Assembly: GCF_001262495.1 (NCBI RefSeq)
Contig: NZ_LGYE01000001.1
Location: forward strand, 248,001-312,000
Direction: 5' to 3'
Length of the DNA: 64,000 nucleotides
Source: Microbacterium sp. GCS4
Lineage (GTDB): Bacteria; Actinomycetota; Actinomycetes; Actinomycetales; Microbacteriaceae
Translations under genes and position numbers: made by a program
In this document: positions 18,588 through 27,830 of the stretch, piece by piece
Position numbering within the stretch: position 1 is the first letter of the stretch
Layout: each line of letters begins with the position of its first letter
Notes under the pieces: model-generated
Told to the model about the DNA's origin: nothing
The model's input: only the letters and a program-made list of their open reading frames with translations
The model's database searches: none

Positions 18588-19817
18588 ATGCTCCGCGTGC
18601 TCACGGCCGGCGAATCGCACGGCCCAGAACTCATTGCCGTCATGGAGGGCCTGCCCTCGGGCGTCCCGGTCTCGTCCGAGGCGATCCAGGCCGACCTCGC
18701 ACGTCGCAAGCTCGGCTACGGCCGGGGGTCGCGCATGAAGTTCGAGCAGGACGAGCTGTCGATCTCCGGCGGCGTGCGACACGGGAAGACCCTCGGCAGC
18801 CCGATCGCGCTCCGCATCGGCAACACCGAGTGGCCCAAGTGGATCGAGGTCATGAACCCCGAGCCCGTCGAGCTGACGGACAAGTCGCGTGGTCGCAGCG
18901 CCCCGCTCACGCGACCGCGCCCCGGCCATGCCGACCTCGTGGGCATGCAGAAGTACGACTTCGACGAGGCGCGGCCCATCCTCGAGCGGGCGAGCGCGCG
19001 CGAGACCGCCGCGCGCGTCGCACTCGGCGCCGTTGCACGCTCCTTCCTGGGAGAGCTCGGCATCCGTCTCGTGAGCCACACTCTCTCGATCGGTCCCGTG
19101 CAGGTGCCGGAGGGTGCCGCGCTCCCCACGCCCGACGACGTCGACGCACTGGACGCCGATCCGCTGCGCTGCTTCGACGCGGAGACCTCCGCGCGAATGG
19201 TCGCCGAGGTCGACGACGCCAAGAAGGACGGCGACACGCTCGGCGGCATCGTGGAGGTGCTCGCCTACGGTCTCCCGCCTGGGCTCGGTTCGCACGTGCA
19301 CTGGGACCGCCGTCTGGACGCGCGCCTCGCGCAGGCGCTCATGAGCATCCAGGCGATAAAGGGAGTAGAGGTCGGAGACGGCTTCGAGACCACCCGCCGC
19401 CGCGGATCCGCCGCGCACGACGAGCTCTTCGCGACCGCCGACGGCATCGCCCGGGGATCCGACCGAGCAGGCGGCACCGAGGGCGGGATGTCCACGGGCA
19501 CCGTTCTGCGCGTCCGCGCAGGTATGAAGCCCATCGCGACCGTGCCGCATGCGCTGCGCACGATCGACGTCGCGACCGGCGACGACGCCACGGCCCACCA
19601 CCAGCGCTCCGACGTGTGCGCCGTGCCCGCCGCCGGCGTGGTCGCCGAGGCCATGGTCGCGATCGAGCTCGCTCGAGCCGTGCTGGAGAAGTTCGGCGGC
19701 GACAGCGTGCGCGAGACGCGACGCAATCTCGAGGGATACCTCGACGCGATCCCCGCCGAGCTGCGCACGACCCCGGCCTCCGAGGCGGCGCTCATCGCGC
19801 ATGACGAGCGAGGCTGA
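18588..19817 (+). CDS. aroC: Chorismate synthase
   Basis: Converts EPSP to chorismate using reduced FMN. The 409-residue protein carries the three family signatures: [16 protein letters not shown] near the N-terminus, [26 protein letters not shown] in the middle and RGSAAHDEL plus [10 protein letters not shown] towards the C-terminus. Length and start (ATG) are normal. The last 17 bases overlap aroK. There is no strong ribosome site; GAGACT lies 6 bases before the ATG, so a leaderless start is possible but weakly supported. Confidence 0.97.
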   Translation: MLRVLTAGESHGPELIAVMEGLPSGVPVSSEAIQADLARRKLGYGRGSRMKFEQDELSISGGVRHGKTLGSPIALRIGNTEWPKWIEVMNPEPVELTDKSRGRSAPLTRPRPGHADLVGMQKYDFDEARPILERASARETAARVALGAVARSFLGELGIRLVSHTLSIGPVQVPEGAALPTPDDVDALDADPLRCFDAETSARMVAEVDDAKKDGDTLGGIVEVLAYGLPPGLGSHVHWDRRLDARLAQALMSIQAIKGVEVGDGFETTRRRGSAAHDELFATADGIARGSDRAGGTEGGMSTGTVLRVRAGMKPIATVPHALRTIDVATGDDATAHHQRSDVCAVPAAGVVAEAMVAIELARAVLEKFGGDSVRETRRNLEGYLDAIPAELRTTPASEAALIAHDERG

Positions 19818-20319
19818 ACGGCTCACGCTGGTGCTGGTCGGCCCGATGGCCGCCGGCAAGACCAGTGTGGGACGTCGGGTGGCCCGCAGGCTGAAGGTGC
19901 CGTTCATCGACACGGACAAGCGCGTCGTCGCGGCGCACGGACCGATCCCGACGATCTTCGCCGAGTTCGGCGAGGATCGGTTCCGGGAACTCGAGCGGGA
20001 GGCCGTCGCCGCGGCGCTCGGCGAAGGCGGAGTCGTCTCGCTCGGCGGCGGAGCCGTGACGGATGCGGGCACACGCGACCTCCTCCGAGAGCATCCGGTC
20101 GTCTTCCTGACGGTGACGCCCGAGGCGGTCGCCGAGAGGATCGCCGGCGGTGGACGTCCGCTGCTGGACGGAGAGGATCCGCTCGGCCGCTGGACGCGCA
20201 TCCTGGAGGAGCGTCGCCGCTGGTACGAGGAGGTGGCGTCGACGACGTTCGACACCTCACGACGGCCGATGCATCGCATCGCCGAGGAGATCGCCGCATG
20301 GAGGAGAGAGCAGGCATGA
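19801..20319 (+). CDS. aroK: Shikimate kinase
   Basis: Phosphorylates shikimate at the 3-hydroxyl with ATP. The 172-residue product has the P-loop [15 protein letters not shown] (about 11-25), the substrate-binding FIDTDK Asp pair, the [12 protein letters not shown] motif and the GGGAVT turn, all expected for AroK. I set the start at the ATG at 19801, in the overlap with the end of aroC; the much longer open frame upstream is the shadow of aroC. The stop overlaps aroB by ATGA. Confidence 0.95.
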   Translation: MTSEAERLTLVLVGPMAAGKTSVGRRVARRLKVPFIDTDKRVVAAHGPIPTIFAEFGEDRFRELEREAVAAALGEGGVVSLGGGAVTDAGTRDLLREHPVVFLTVTPEAVAERIAGGGRPLLDGEDPLGRWTRILEERRRWYEEVASTTFDTSRRPMHRIAEEIAAWRREQA

Positions 20320-21404
20320 GCACGACGACCATCAGCGTCACGGGGGAGACCCCGTACGACATCACGATCGGGCGGGACATCCTCGATCGGGTGTCGGACG
20401 CGCTCGACGCCGGGGTGCGCAAGGTGCTGGTGGTGCATCCGCCGACGCTCGCCGCGCGTGCCGCCGAGCTGCGCGACCGCCTGCTCGCCGATACCGCGAA
20501 CGGGCCGCGCGAGGTGCTGCTCGCCGAGGTACCGGATGCCGAGCAGGGCAAGCGCATCGAGGTGGCTGCGTTCTGCTGGCAGGTCATGGGACAGGCCGAC
20601 TTCACCCGCTCGGACGCCGTGATCGGCTATGGCGGCGGCGCCGTCACGGATCTTGCCGGGTTCGTCGCCGCGACGTGGCTCCGTGGCGTGCAGCTCGTGC
20701 AGGTGCCGACCACCGTCCTCGGGCTCGTCGACGCCTCGGTCGGCGGGAAGACGGGCATCAACACCGCCGAGGGCAAGAACCTCGTCGGCGCGTTCTGGGC
20801 GCCGAGGGCCGTCATCGGCGACCTCGACGAGCTGGGCAGCCTCAGCGCGAACGAGGCCACCGCGGGCTTCGCCGAGGTCGTGAAAGCGGGGTTCATCTGG
20901 GCGCCCGAGATCCTCGACATCGTCGAGTCCGACCCCGCGCGCGCCGTCGACACGACCACCCCGGAGTTCCGCCGTGCGATCGAGCTCGCGATCGACATGA
21001 AGGCCCGGGTCGTCTCGGACGACTTCCGTGAGGCCGGTCAGCGGGAGATCCTCAACTACGGCCACACGCTCGGGCACGCCATCGAGCACGCCGAGCGCTA
21101 CCGCTGGCGTCATGGCGCGGCCATCTCGATCGGCATGGTCTACGCCGCAGAGCTCTCGCGCCTCGCAGGCCGGCTGTCCGACGCCTCGGCCGAGCGGCAC
21201 CGGACGATCCTGCAGTCGCTCGGGCTGCCGACGACGTACCGGGCCGGCGCCTGGCGGACGCTGCTCGCGACGATGCAGCGCGACAAGAAGACCAGGGGAG
21301 GGATGCTGCGGTTCATCCTCCTCGACGAGATCGGCAAGCCGACCGTGCTCCAGGCTCCCGACGAGTCGCTGCTGTTCGCCGCGTATCAGGAGGTGGGGGA
21401 GTGA
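20316..21404 (+). CDS. aroB: 3-dehydroquinate synthase
   Basis: Closes DAHP to 3-dehydroquinate using NAD and a divalent metal. The 362-residue product (from [11 protein letters not shown]) has the NAD-binding GYGGGAVTDLAGFVAATW, the TTVLGLVDASVGGKTGIN block, and the metal ligands in EVVKAGF and NYGHTLGHAIEH. The ATG at 20316, overlapping the aroK stop and preceded by GAGGAGAGAG, is a better start than the ATG at 20298. Coupled to aroQ by GTGA. Confidence 0.96.
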   Translation: MSTTTISVTGETPYDITIGRDILDRVSDALDAGVRKVLVVHPPTLAARAAELRDRLLADTANGPREVLLAEVPDAEQGKRIEVAAFCWQVMGQADFTRSDAVIGYGGGAVTDLAGFVAATWLRGVQLVQVPTTVLGLVDASVGGKTGINTAEGKNLVGAFWAPRAVIGDLDELGSLSANEATAGFAEVVKAGFIWAPEILDIVESDPARAVDTTTPEFRRAIELAIDMKARVVSDDFREAGQREILNYGHTLGHAIEHAERYRWRHGAAISIGMVYAAELSRLAGRLSDASAERHRTILQSLGLPTTYRAGAWRTLLATMQRDKKTRGGMLRFILLDEIGKPTVLQAPDESLLFAAYQEVGE

Positions 21405-21838
21405 CCCGCCGCATCCTGCTCGTGAACGGGCCGAACCTCAACCTGCTGGGCACCCGCGAGCCTGAGGTCTACGGCACGGCGACGCTCGCCGACGTCGTGG
21501 CCCTCACGGTCGCGACCGCGCGGGACGAGGGGTACGAGCTCCGCGCGGTCCAGAGCAACCACGAGGGCGTCCTGATCGACGCGATCCACGACGCACGCGC
21601 CGACTGCGCAGGGATCGTGATCAACCCCGGCGGCTTGACGCACACGTCCGTGGCGCTGCGCGATGCGCTCACCGGGGTCGATCTGCCGTTCGCGGAGGTG
21701 CACATCTCGGACGTGTACGCCCGCGAGGAGTTCCGTCACCACTCGTATCTCCACGACGTCGCTGCGGTGCGCGTGATCGGCGAGGGCGTCGAGGGGTACG
21801 CGACCGCCGTGCGACAGCTCGTCGCGCTCATCCCGTAG
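21401..21838 (+). CDS. aroQ: Type II 3-dehydroquinate dehydratase
   Basis: Dehydrates 3-dehydroquinate to 3-dehydroshikimate. The 145-residue size and the motifs [14 protein letters not shown], the lid tyrosine in [32 protein letters not shown] and [16 protein letters not shown] (catalytic His) identify the small dodecameric type II enzyme. GTG start overlapping the aroB stop. A putative promoter for efp overlaps its stop codon. With aroE, aroC, aroK and aroB this leaves only the DAHP synthase and EPSP synthase genes to be found elsewhere. Confidence 0.97.
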   Translation: MTRRILLVNGPNLNLLGTREPEVYGTATLADVVALTVATARDEGYELRAVQSNHEGVLIDAIHDARADCAGIVINPGGLTHTSVALRDALTGVDLPFAEVHISDVYAREEFRHHSYLHDVAAVRVIGEGVEGYATAVRQLVALIP

Positions 21839-21841
21839 AAT
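21836..21841 (+). promoter_or_regulatory. Putative -10 element TAGAAT of efp
   Basis: TAGAAT overlaps the aroQ stop codon and would start a leader of about 64 bases before efp. No convincing -35. Confidence 0.4.
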
Positions 21842-21911
21842 CGACTGTCGGCCCGCCCCGCCATCCGGCAGCGAGCGGCCCCCACGGACTCACGAAACGG
21901 AACTCCCGCAC

Positions 21912-22472
21912 ATGGCATCTACCGCAGACATCAAGAACGGCGTCGTCCTCAGCATCGATGGACAGCTCTGGAGCGTCATCGAGTTCCAGCACGTGAAGCC
22001 GGGCAAGGGCGGGGCGTTCGTGCGCACCAAGCTCAAGAACGTCGTGTCAGGCAAGGTCGTCGACCGCACGTACAACGCGGGCGCGAAGATCGAGATCGAG
22101 AACGTCGACCGCCGCGACTACACCTACTTGTACACGGACGGCGACGGCTACGTGTTCATGGACCAGACCGACTTCGACCAGATCACGGTCGGCGCAGCCA
22201 CCGTCGGCGACGCCAAGAACTTCCTGCTCGAGAACCAGCAGGTCACCATCGCGCTCAACAACGGCAACCCGCTGTACCTCGACCTGCCCGCGTCGGTGAT
22301 CCTCGAGATCACGTACACCGAGCCCGGACTCCAGGGAGATCGCTCGTCCGCCGGCACCAAGCCCGCAACGCTGGAGACCGGCTATGAGATCCAGGTCCCG
22401 CTCTTCGTCGAGGCCGGCACCAAGGTCAAGGTCGACACCCGCACGGGTGACTACCTCGGTCGCGAGAAGTAA
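21912..22472 (+). CDS. efp: Translation elongation factor P
   Basis: EF-P relieves ribosome stalling at polyproline stretches. The 186-residue protein shows the KOW-like N-terminal domain with the loop [14 protein letters not shown], whose Lys between two glycines is the position that contacts the peptidyl-transferase centre, then two OB domains (central [13 protein letters not shown]-terminal [12 protein letters not shown] signature). No modification enzyme gene is visible nearby. The start ATG follows AACGGAACTCCC, a modest ribosome site. It sits 3 bases before nusB, the common efp-nusB pair. Confidence 0.97.
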   Translation: MASTADIKNGVVLSIDGQLWSVIEFQHVKPGKGGAFVRTKLKNVVSGKVVDRTYNAGAKIEIENVDRRDYTYLYTDGDGYVFMDQTDFDQITVGAATVGDAKNFLLENQQVTIALNNGNPLYLDLPASVILEITYTEPGLQGDRSSAGTKPATLETGYEIQVPLFVEAGTKVKVDTRTGDYLGREK

Positions 22473-22475
22473 GGC

Positions 22476-22886
22476 GTGAGCGCCCGGACGAAGGCGCGCA
22501 AGCGCGCACTCGACATCCTCTTCTCCGCGGACGTGCGTGGCGACGAGCTCGCCGTCACGCTCGCAGCGGAGGCGACGCGTGCGGCCAGCGAGCCGGCGCG
22601 CGAGGCCTCCTGGCTCTACGCCCGCGAGGTCGTCGACGGGATCCTCGATCACCGAGACGAGATCGACGAACAGATCACGACGCACAGCCGCGACTGGCGT
22701 CTCGAGCGCATGCCCGCGGTCGACAGGGCGCTGCTGCGCATCGGCGTGTGGGAGATCCTGTACAACGACCAGGTGCCGACCGCTGTCGCGATCGACGAGG
22801 CTGTGGAACTCGCCAAGGAGTTCTCGACGGACGACTCCGGCGCCTTCGTGCACGGCGTGCTCGCGCGGGTGGCGCGCGCCGCCTGA
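22476..22886 (+). CDS. nusB: Transcription antitermination protein NusB
   Basis: NusB acts with NusE/S10 in antitermination of rRNA operons. The 136-residue all-helical product has the typical N-terminus ARTKARKRALDILFSAD, the middle LERMPAVDRALLRIGVWEIL and the C-terminal AVAIDEAVELAKEFSTDDSGAFVHGVL, all standard NusB signatures. GTG start directly after efp, so both are likely on one transcript. The stop is followed by a 58-base gap before the SNF2 gene. Confidence 0.96.
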   Translation: MSARTKARKRALDILFSADVRGDELAVTLAAEATRAASEPAREASWLYAREVVDGILDHRDEIDEQITTHSRDWRLERMPAVDRALLRIGVWEILYNDQVPTAVAIDEAVELAKEFSTDDSGAFVHGVLARVARAA

Positions 22887-22944
22887 GCGCGAACGCACGG
22901 ATGTCGACGGCGTCGATGTCGGCGGATCACGGGACGATGGCGGG

Positions 22945-25869
22945 ATGAACGACTGGCGCTCCCTGCTGCCGACCCCCGAGGGCGGAAGGCGCGCCCCTCT
23001 GGCACTGGGTGTCGAACTGCGTCTCCGCGATCCCCGGGGCTCATGGTCCGCGAGGCCGCAGCGCGCGGCCACGCCGCGTGACATCGCGAAGCGCGAGGGG
23101 GAGGTGCTCCTGGGGGTGCGCCCCCTGGTGCGCAGTGACGCGACCGGCGCCTGGATCCAGGGCGGTGCCTCGTGGGACCTGGTGCGGCGTCCGGGCACGC
23201 AGTTCGCCGCCGCGGCATCCCGCTGGTTCGCCGATCTCCTGAACATCTCACGCGACTCTCTGCTCTCCGGCGCCTCCGGCGACTGGTTGATCCTTGATCA
23301 TGTGGAGTCGGCGCTCCTCTGGCCGCACCTGCGCGCCGCCGCCGCTCTCGGCATCCCGCTCGTGTCGACGCAGAAGCAGGTGAGGGTGACGCTCGTCGAC
23401 TCCGTGGAACTGTCCGCGGAGATCCGGCGGGAGGACTCGGGCGCACTGCGCATGCAGGCCGCGGCTGTGTTGGACGGGACGACCGTGACCGCCGAGGACA
23501 TCCACCCGATCGGGGGCACCGGGGTCTACACTGCGGCCGTCGTCGGTCGAGGGATGGACGTGCTCCTGGGGGAGTCGCCGCTGGATCCGGCCGTGCGGGC
23601 GCTGCTCACGGCGCGCTCCGGGGTCGAGATCGACGCCGGCGAGGAGCGGGCCTTCCTGCGGGACGCGTATCCGCTGCTCGCACGCCGTATCGCGGTGCGC
23701 GCGCACGGCGCGGTGCGGCTGCCCGAGCTTCCCCGTCCGACCCCGGTGATCACGGTGGCGTTCCAGTCCGGCGACGTCGTGCGATGGACGTTCGAGTGGG
23801 ACTACGCCGGGTTCGGACGGCATCCCTTCTCCTGGACGGGCGATGCGGTGCGCGACGTGCACGCCGAGGATGACGCGCGCGGGGGACTCGTCGACGTCTG
23901 GACCCGTGCGACGGAACGGGAGTTCGCACCGCAGGGGTCCCTGCACGACGTCGCGGCTGCGGAGTTCGTGTCCGCGGCGGTCCCCGCACTCGAGGCCGAG
24001 GGCGTGGAGGTCGTCGTCACCGGACGTCGAAAGGCGTATCACGAGTTGTCCGGTGAGCCGGAGGTCACGATCTCGACGGTCGAGACCACCGATGCCGACT
24101 GGTTCGACCTCGGAGTCCTCGTGCGGATCGATGGACGCAGCATCCCCTTCGAGCCCCTCTTCACGGCCCTGAGCAGGGGCCGCAAGAAGCTCCTGCTCGC
24201 GGACGGAGGCTACTTCTCCCTCGCGCACCCCGCGCTCGGGCGGCTCCGTGACCTCATCGACGAGGCGGGCGGCCTCGACGAGTGGGAGACGGGCCCCAGG
24301 ATCAGCCGCTATCAGGTCGATCTCTGGGAGGAGTTCGAGGACCTGGCCGACGAAGCACTGCCCGCCGTGACCTGGCGGGCGACCGTCGAAGGCCTGCGCG
24401 ATTCCTCCGGCGTCCCGCCGACGCCGGTGCCGCTCGGCCTCAAGGCCGCCCTTCGTCCGTACCAGAAGTCCGGCTTCGACTGGCTCGCCTTCCTGTGGCG
24501 GCATCGACTGGGCGGCATCCTGGCCGACGACATGGGTCTCGGCAAGACGCTGCAACTGCTCGCGCTCATGCAGCACGCGCGGGAGCAGGGCGAGACCCGT
24601 CCCTTCCTCGTCGTCGCGCCGACCTCGGTGACGGGCACGTGGCGCGCGGAGGCCGCGCGCCACGCACCAGATCTGCGCGTGGTGGTCGCAGGCTCCACGA
24701 TCGCGGGGGGTGCTGGATCTCTCGTGACGGCCGCTGCGGGCGCCGATGTCGTCGTGACGTCCTACGCGGTCGCGCGGCTCGACGAGGACGCGTTCGCACG
24801 CGTGTCCTGGGCGGCCCTGGTGCTCGACGAGGCGCAGTTCGTGAAGAACCCCGCGACGAGGGTGCATCGCGCCGTCGCATCCTTCGACGCCGAAGTGACC
24901 ATCGCCGTCACAGGCACCCCGATGGAGAACAGCCTCAGCGAGCTCTGGGCGCTTCTCTCGCTCACGGCCCCGGGGCTGTTCGCCTCGGCACGGGCGTTCC
25001 GCGAGCACTACCTCCAGCCCATCGAGCAGGGCAAGGTTGCGGAGAACGCCGAGGGCGGCGACTACCGACGCCGTCGTCTCGCCCAGCTGCGGCGGCGGAT
25101 CCGTCCGCTGGTCCTGCGGCGCACGAAGGACCATGTCGCCGCCGATCTCCCACCGAAGCAGGAGCAGCTGCTCGAGATCGAGCTGAGCTCCGCACACCGC
25201 TCCCTGTACGACGTGGTGCTGCAGCGCGAGCGCCAGAAGGTCCTGGGGCTGCTCGAGGACCTCGATCGGAACCGCTTCATCGTGTTCCGCTCGCTCACGC
25301 TGCTGCGCATGCTGAGCCTCGCCCCCGCGCTGATCGACGAGGGCGATGCGACGATCGGCTCCCGCAAGCTGGACGTGCTGCTCGAACGCGTGGAGGAACT
25401 GCAGGCGGAGGGACACCGTGCACTGGTGTTCAGCCAGTTCACGTCGTTCCTCGATCTCGCGCAGGAGCGCCTTGCGGCGGCGGGCATCCCGTTCGCGAGA
25501 CTCGACGGATCGACCCGACGGCGGCAGGAGGTCGTCGACGGATTCACCGCGGGGGAGCAGCCCGTGTTCCTCATCAGCCTCAAGGCCGGGGGCTTCGGAC
25601 TCACGCTCACCGAGGCGGACTACGTCTTCCTCCTCGATCCCTGGTGGAACCCTGCCGCGGAGGCCCAGGCGATCGACCGCACACATCGCATCGGACAGAC
25701 GGAGCAGGTGTTCGTGTATCGAATGGTCGCGACGGGCACGATCGAGGAGAAGGTGCTCGACCTGCAGCGTCGGAAGGCGCGACTGTTCTCAGCGGTGATG
25801 GACGACGACGACCTGTTCGCGCAGTCGCTCACCGCCGACGACATCCGGGGCCTGTTCGACGCCCGATGA
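22945..25869 (+). CDS. SNF2/Snf2-Rad54-type helicase-like ATPase
   Basis: A 974-residue protein with a C-terminal SNF2 ATPase. The N-terminal 480 residues are poorly characterised in such proteins and may act as a substrate-binding part; no SWIM zinc motif is visible. Then come Walker A DDMGLGKTLQ (about 527-535), motif Ia VVAPTSVTGTW, a DEAQ box (about 627-630), motif III VTGTPMENS, and the C-terminal RecA-like lobe with VFSQFTSFLDL, ISLKAGGFGLTLTEAD and motif VI QAIDRTHRIGQ (about 908-918). It probably translocates on double-stranded DNA. The ATG at 22945 has no ribosome site; GACGAT lies 6 bases upstream. Confidence 0.92.
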   Translation: MNDWRSLLPTPEGGRRAPLALGVELRLRDPRGSWSARPQRAATPRDIAKREGEVLLGVRPLVRSDATGAWIQGGASWDLVRRPGTQFAAAASRWFADLLNISRDSLLSGASGDWLILDHVESALLWPHLRAAAALGIPLVSTQKQVRVTLVDSVELSAEIRREDSGALRMQAAAVLDGTTVTAEDIHPIGGTGVYTAAVVGRGMDVLLGESPLDPAVRALLTARSGVEIDAGEERAFLRDAYPLLARRIAVRAHGAVRLPELPRPTPVITVAFQSGDVVRWTFEWDYAGFGRHPFSWTGDAVRDVHAEDDARGGLVDVWTRATEREFAPQGSLHDVAAAEFVSAAVPALEAEGVEVVVTGRRKAYHELSGEPEVTISTVETTDADWFDLGVLVRIDGRSIPFEPLFTALSRGRKKLLLADGGYFSLAHPALGRLRDLIDEAGGLDEWETGPRISRYQVDLWEEFEDLADEALPAVTWRATVEGLRDSSGVPPTPVPLGLKAALRPYQKSGFDWLAFLWRHRLGGILADDMGLGKTLQLLALMQHAREQGETRPFLVVAPTSVTGTWRAEAARHAPDLRVVVAGSTIAGGAGSLVTAAAGADVVVTSYAVARLDEDAFARVSWAALVLDEAQFVKNPATRVHRAVASFDAEVTIAVTGTPMENSLSELWALLSLTAPGLFASARAFREHYLQPIEQGKVAENAEGGDYRRRRLAQLRRRIRPLVLRRTKDHVAADLPPKQEQLLEIELSSAHRSLYDVVLQRERQKVLGLLEDLDRNRFIVFRSLTLLRMLSLAPALIDEGDATIGSRKLDVLLERVEELQAEGHRALVFSQFTSFLDLAQERLAAAGIPFARLDGSTRRRQEVVDGFTAGEQPVFLISLKAGGFGLTLTEADYVFLLDPWWNPAAEAQAIDRTHRIGQTEQVFVYRMVATGTIEEKVLDLQRRKARLFSAVMDDDDLFAQSLTADDIRGLFDAR

Positions 25870-25911
25870 TTTCTCCCGGCCGGTCTCCGGGGCCGTACAG
25901 GAGGCCCTCGG

Positions 25912-25917
25912 TAGAAT
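25912..25917 (+). promoter_or_regulatory. Putative -10 element TAGAAT of the MBL/Rieske gene
   Basis: TAGAAT lies 26 bases before the start codon and upstream of the strong ribosome site AGGAGG (25933-25938). Confidence 0.4.
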
Positions 25918-25943
25918 CGAACGGTTCACTTCAGGAGGAATGC

Positions 25944-27521
25944 ATGCGGATCACGGGACTCGGCCACGCCGGGATGTTCATCGAGACGGTCGGCGGGAAC
26001 ATCATCTGCGACCCCGTCCTCGGACCCTCGTTCTTCGGATCCTGGTTCCCGTTCCCCGACAACCGCGCTCTCGACTGGGAGCGTTTCGGGCGTGAGGCCG
26101 ACTTCCTCTACATCTCGCACCGCCACCGCGATCACTTCGACCCGAAGCTGCTCGAACGCTACATCCGCAAGGACATCGAGGTGCTGCTGCCGGAGTACCC
26201 GATCGACGATCTCGAGCAGGACATCCGTGCGCTCGGCTACACCAACATCACCTACGCGCCGGCGGGGGAGATCATCGAGCGCGGCGATCTCAAGATCATG
26301 ATCACGCCGCTGCGCGCCCCGAGCGACGGCCCGATCGGCGACTCCTCGCTCAGCGTCGACGACGGCACGGGCTCGGTCCTGAACCAGAACGACTCGCATC
26401 CTCTCGACCTCGAGAAGCTGCTGCACTTCGGACGCCCGGACGCGTACTTCACGCAGGTGTCGGGAGCGATCTGGTGGCCCATGGTCTATGACCTGCCTCT
26501 CGACGCCAAGCAGAACTTCGCGCAGCTCAAGCGCGATGCGCAGAACAAGCGCGCGATGTACTACATCGAGAAAGTCGACGCGCCGCACGTGTTCCCCATG
26601 GCGGGACCGCCCATGTTCCTCCGCGATGAGCTCTTCGATTTCAACGGGCTCGGTCGCAACGGCGAGTCGATCTTCACGGACCAGAAGCAGTTCCTCGCGC
26701 ACATGCACGAGAAGGCTCCGCAGTACGACGGTCGGCTGTTCGTGCCCGGCACGGTCGTCACGGTCGCCGACGGCGCGGTCACCACCGAGCAGACGCTGTA
26801 CACCGACGCGGAGCTGTCCCACATCTTCGATGAGAAGTGGGACTACCTGGAGGAGCAGCGATCCACGCGCCAGCAGGAGATCCGCGACGAGGAGGCCTCC
26901 CGTGCGGAGGTGCTGTCCGCGCAGGAGATCCTCGAGGAGCTCAAGGCCTGGTGGGAGCCGCTGCTGAAGAAGTCCCGTACGATCCGACTCGGCGTGGGCG
27001 GCAACGTGCGCTTCAAGATCGGCGACCTGGACATGGTGGTCGACTTCCCGCGGGCGAAGGTCCGAGAGTACGCGGGCGAGGACTGCATCTACTGGTACAC
27101 GATCCCCGCGGACCTCGTCTCGACGAACATCCGCGACCACGAGATCGACTGGTCGAACTCGATCTTCCTGTCGATGCAGTTCTCCGTCGGTCGCAGCGGC
27201 AAGTTCAACGAGTTCCTCACGACCTTCCTCAAGTGCCTGTCGGTCGATCGCATCGAGTACGTCGAGAACTGGTACCAGGAGCAGACCGACCAGACCGAGG
27301 ATGCGGAGATCGGCGACTGGGTCGTGCAGCGACGCTGCCCGCACCTTCGCGCGGACCTCACCAAGACCGGCAAGGTCGACGAGGACGGCATCCTGACGTG
27401 CAGCATGCACGACTGGAAGTGGGACCTGAAGACCGGTCGCTGCCTCTCGACGACCGGTCACCCGATCCGTTCGACGAAGATCGACGAGGTCACGGACGCG
27501 GTGCTCAGCGAGGCGAGCTGA
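25944..27521 (+). CDS. Metallo-beta-lactamase-fold protein with C-terminal Rieske domain (CMAH-like, permuted)
   Basis: A 525-residue two-domain protein. The N-terminal part is a metallo-beta-lactamase fold related to UlaG-type hydrolases, with the metal motif HxHxDH at residues 59-64 (SHRHRDHFD) and an early H-A-G-M strand. The C-terminus is a Rieske [2Fe-2S] domain with ligands C465-x-H467 and C486-x2-H489 (CPHLRAD...CSMHDW). From memory, both parts resemble vertebrate CMP-N-acetylneuraminate hydroxylase (CMAH), where the Rieske domain comes first: compare YISHxHxDH and the C-x2-H-x-W of the cluster site. A redox or oxygenase role on an amino-sugar-like substrate is only an inference. Strong ribosome site; no obvious redox partner nearby. 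Confidence 0.8.
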   Translation: MRITGLGHAGMFIETVGGNIICDPVLGPSFFGSWFPFPDNRALDWERFGREADFLYISHRHRDHFDPKLLERYIRKDIEVLLPEYPIDDLEQDIRALGYTNITYAPAGEIIERGDLKIMITPLRAPSDGPIGDSSLSVDDGTGSVLNQNDSHPLDLEKLLHFGRPDAYFTQVSGAIWWPMVYDLPLDAKQNFAQLKRDAQNKRAMYYIEKVDAPHVFPMAGPPMFLRDELFDFNGLGRNGESIFTDQKQFLAHMHEKAPQYDGRLFVPGTVVTVADGAVTTEQTLYTDAELSHIFDEKWDYLEEQRSTRQQEIRDEEASRAEVLSAQEILEELKAWWEPLLKKSRTIRLGVGGNVRFKIGDLDMVVDFPRAKVREYAGEDCIYWYTIPADLVSTNIRDHEIDWSNSIFLSMQFSVGRSGKFNEFLTTFLKCLSVDRIEYVENWYQEQTDQTEDAEIGDWVVQRRCPHLRADLTKTGKVDEDGILTCSMHDWKWDLKTGRCLSTTGHPIRSTKIDEVTDAVLSEAS

Positions 27522-27537
27522 GGCATTCCGAGATCCC

Positions 27538-27564
27538 AGTACCACCACGACGTTCGGTGGTACT
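27538..27564. promoter_or_regulatory. Operator palindrome of the toxin-antitoxin pair
   Basis: Perfect 9-base inverted repeats, AGTACCACC and GGTGGTACT, flank a 9-base spacer and end 8 bases before the antitoxin ATG. The right arm overlaps the putative -10 element. This is where an RHH antitoxin would bind to repress its own operon. Confidence 0.7.
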
Positions 27565-27566
27565 CT
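27561..27566 (+). promoter_or_regulatory. Putative -10 element TACTCT for leaderless antitoxin mRNA
   Basis: TACTCT lies 6 bases before the antitoxin ATG, inside the operator, so bound antitoxin would block the promoter. No ribosome site precedes the ATG. Confidence 0.45.
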
Positions 27567-27572
27567 CGGCTC

Positions 27573-27830
27573 ATGCCCACGACACTCCCGAGGATCCAGG
27601 TCACGCAGAGCACGAAACTCCGCGACGCTCTCGAACTCGCCGAGGCGGAATGGCCCGGGCTTCCCAAGTCCGAGCTCGTCGGGCGGCTGGCGATCCTCGG
27701 CGCGGAATCGCTCACATCCCAGCGGTCAGCGAGGCGAGCGGCGAGGCGGGCGGCGCTCGAAGCGACTCGCGGCACGATCGCGTACCCGGCCGGCTACCTC
27801 GACGAGCTCCGCAAGGACTGGCCGGAATGA
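27573..27830 (+). CDS. Antitoxin of a VapBC-like pair, ribbon-helix-helix type
   Basis: An 85-residue protein. Residues 5-45 fit a ribbon-helix-helix fold: a short strand LPRIQVT, helix KLRDALELAEAEWP, then KSELVGRLAILGAESL. The basic linker (about 50-68, rich in Arg/Ala) and acidic C-terminus (DELRKDWPE) would wrap and neutralise the toxin. Its TGA overlaps the toxin ATG, the usual TA arrangement that couples translation. Call rests on size, fold pattern and the neighbouring PIN protein rather than on a recognised family name. Confidence 0.75.
   Translation: MPTTLPRIQVTQSTKLRDALELAEAEWPGLPKSELVGRLAILGAESLTSQRSARRAARRAALEATRGTIAYPAGYLDELRKDWPE

Noticed and set aside
17646..21200. A 1184-residue minus-strand open frame opposite the aro cluster
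   Set aside because: Same GC artefact; it covers five recognised shikimate genes and shows no domain.
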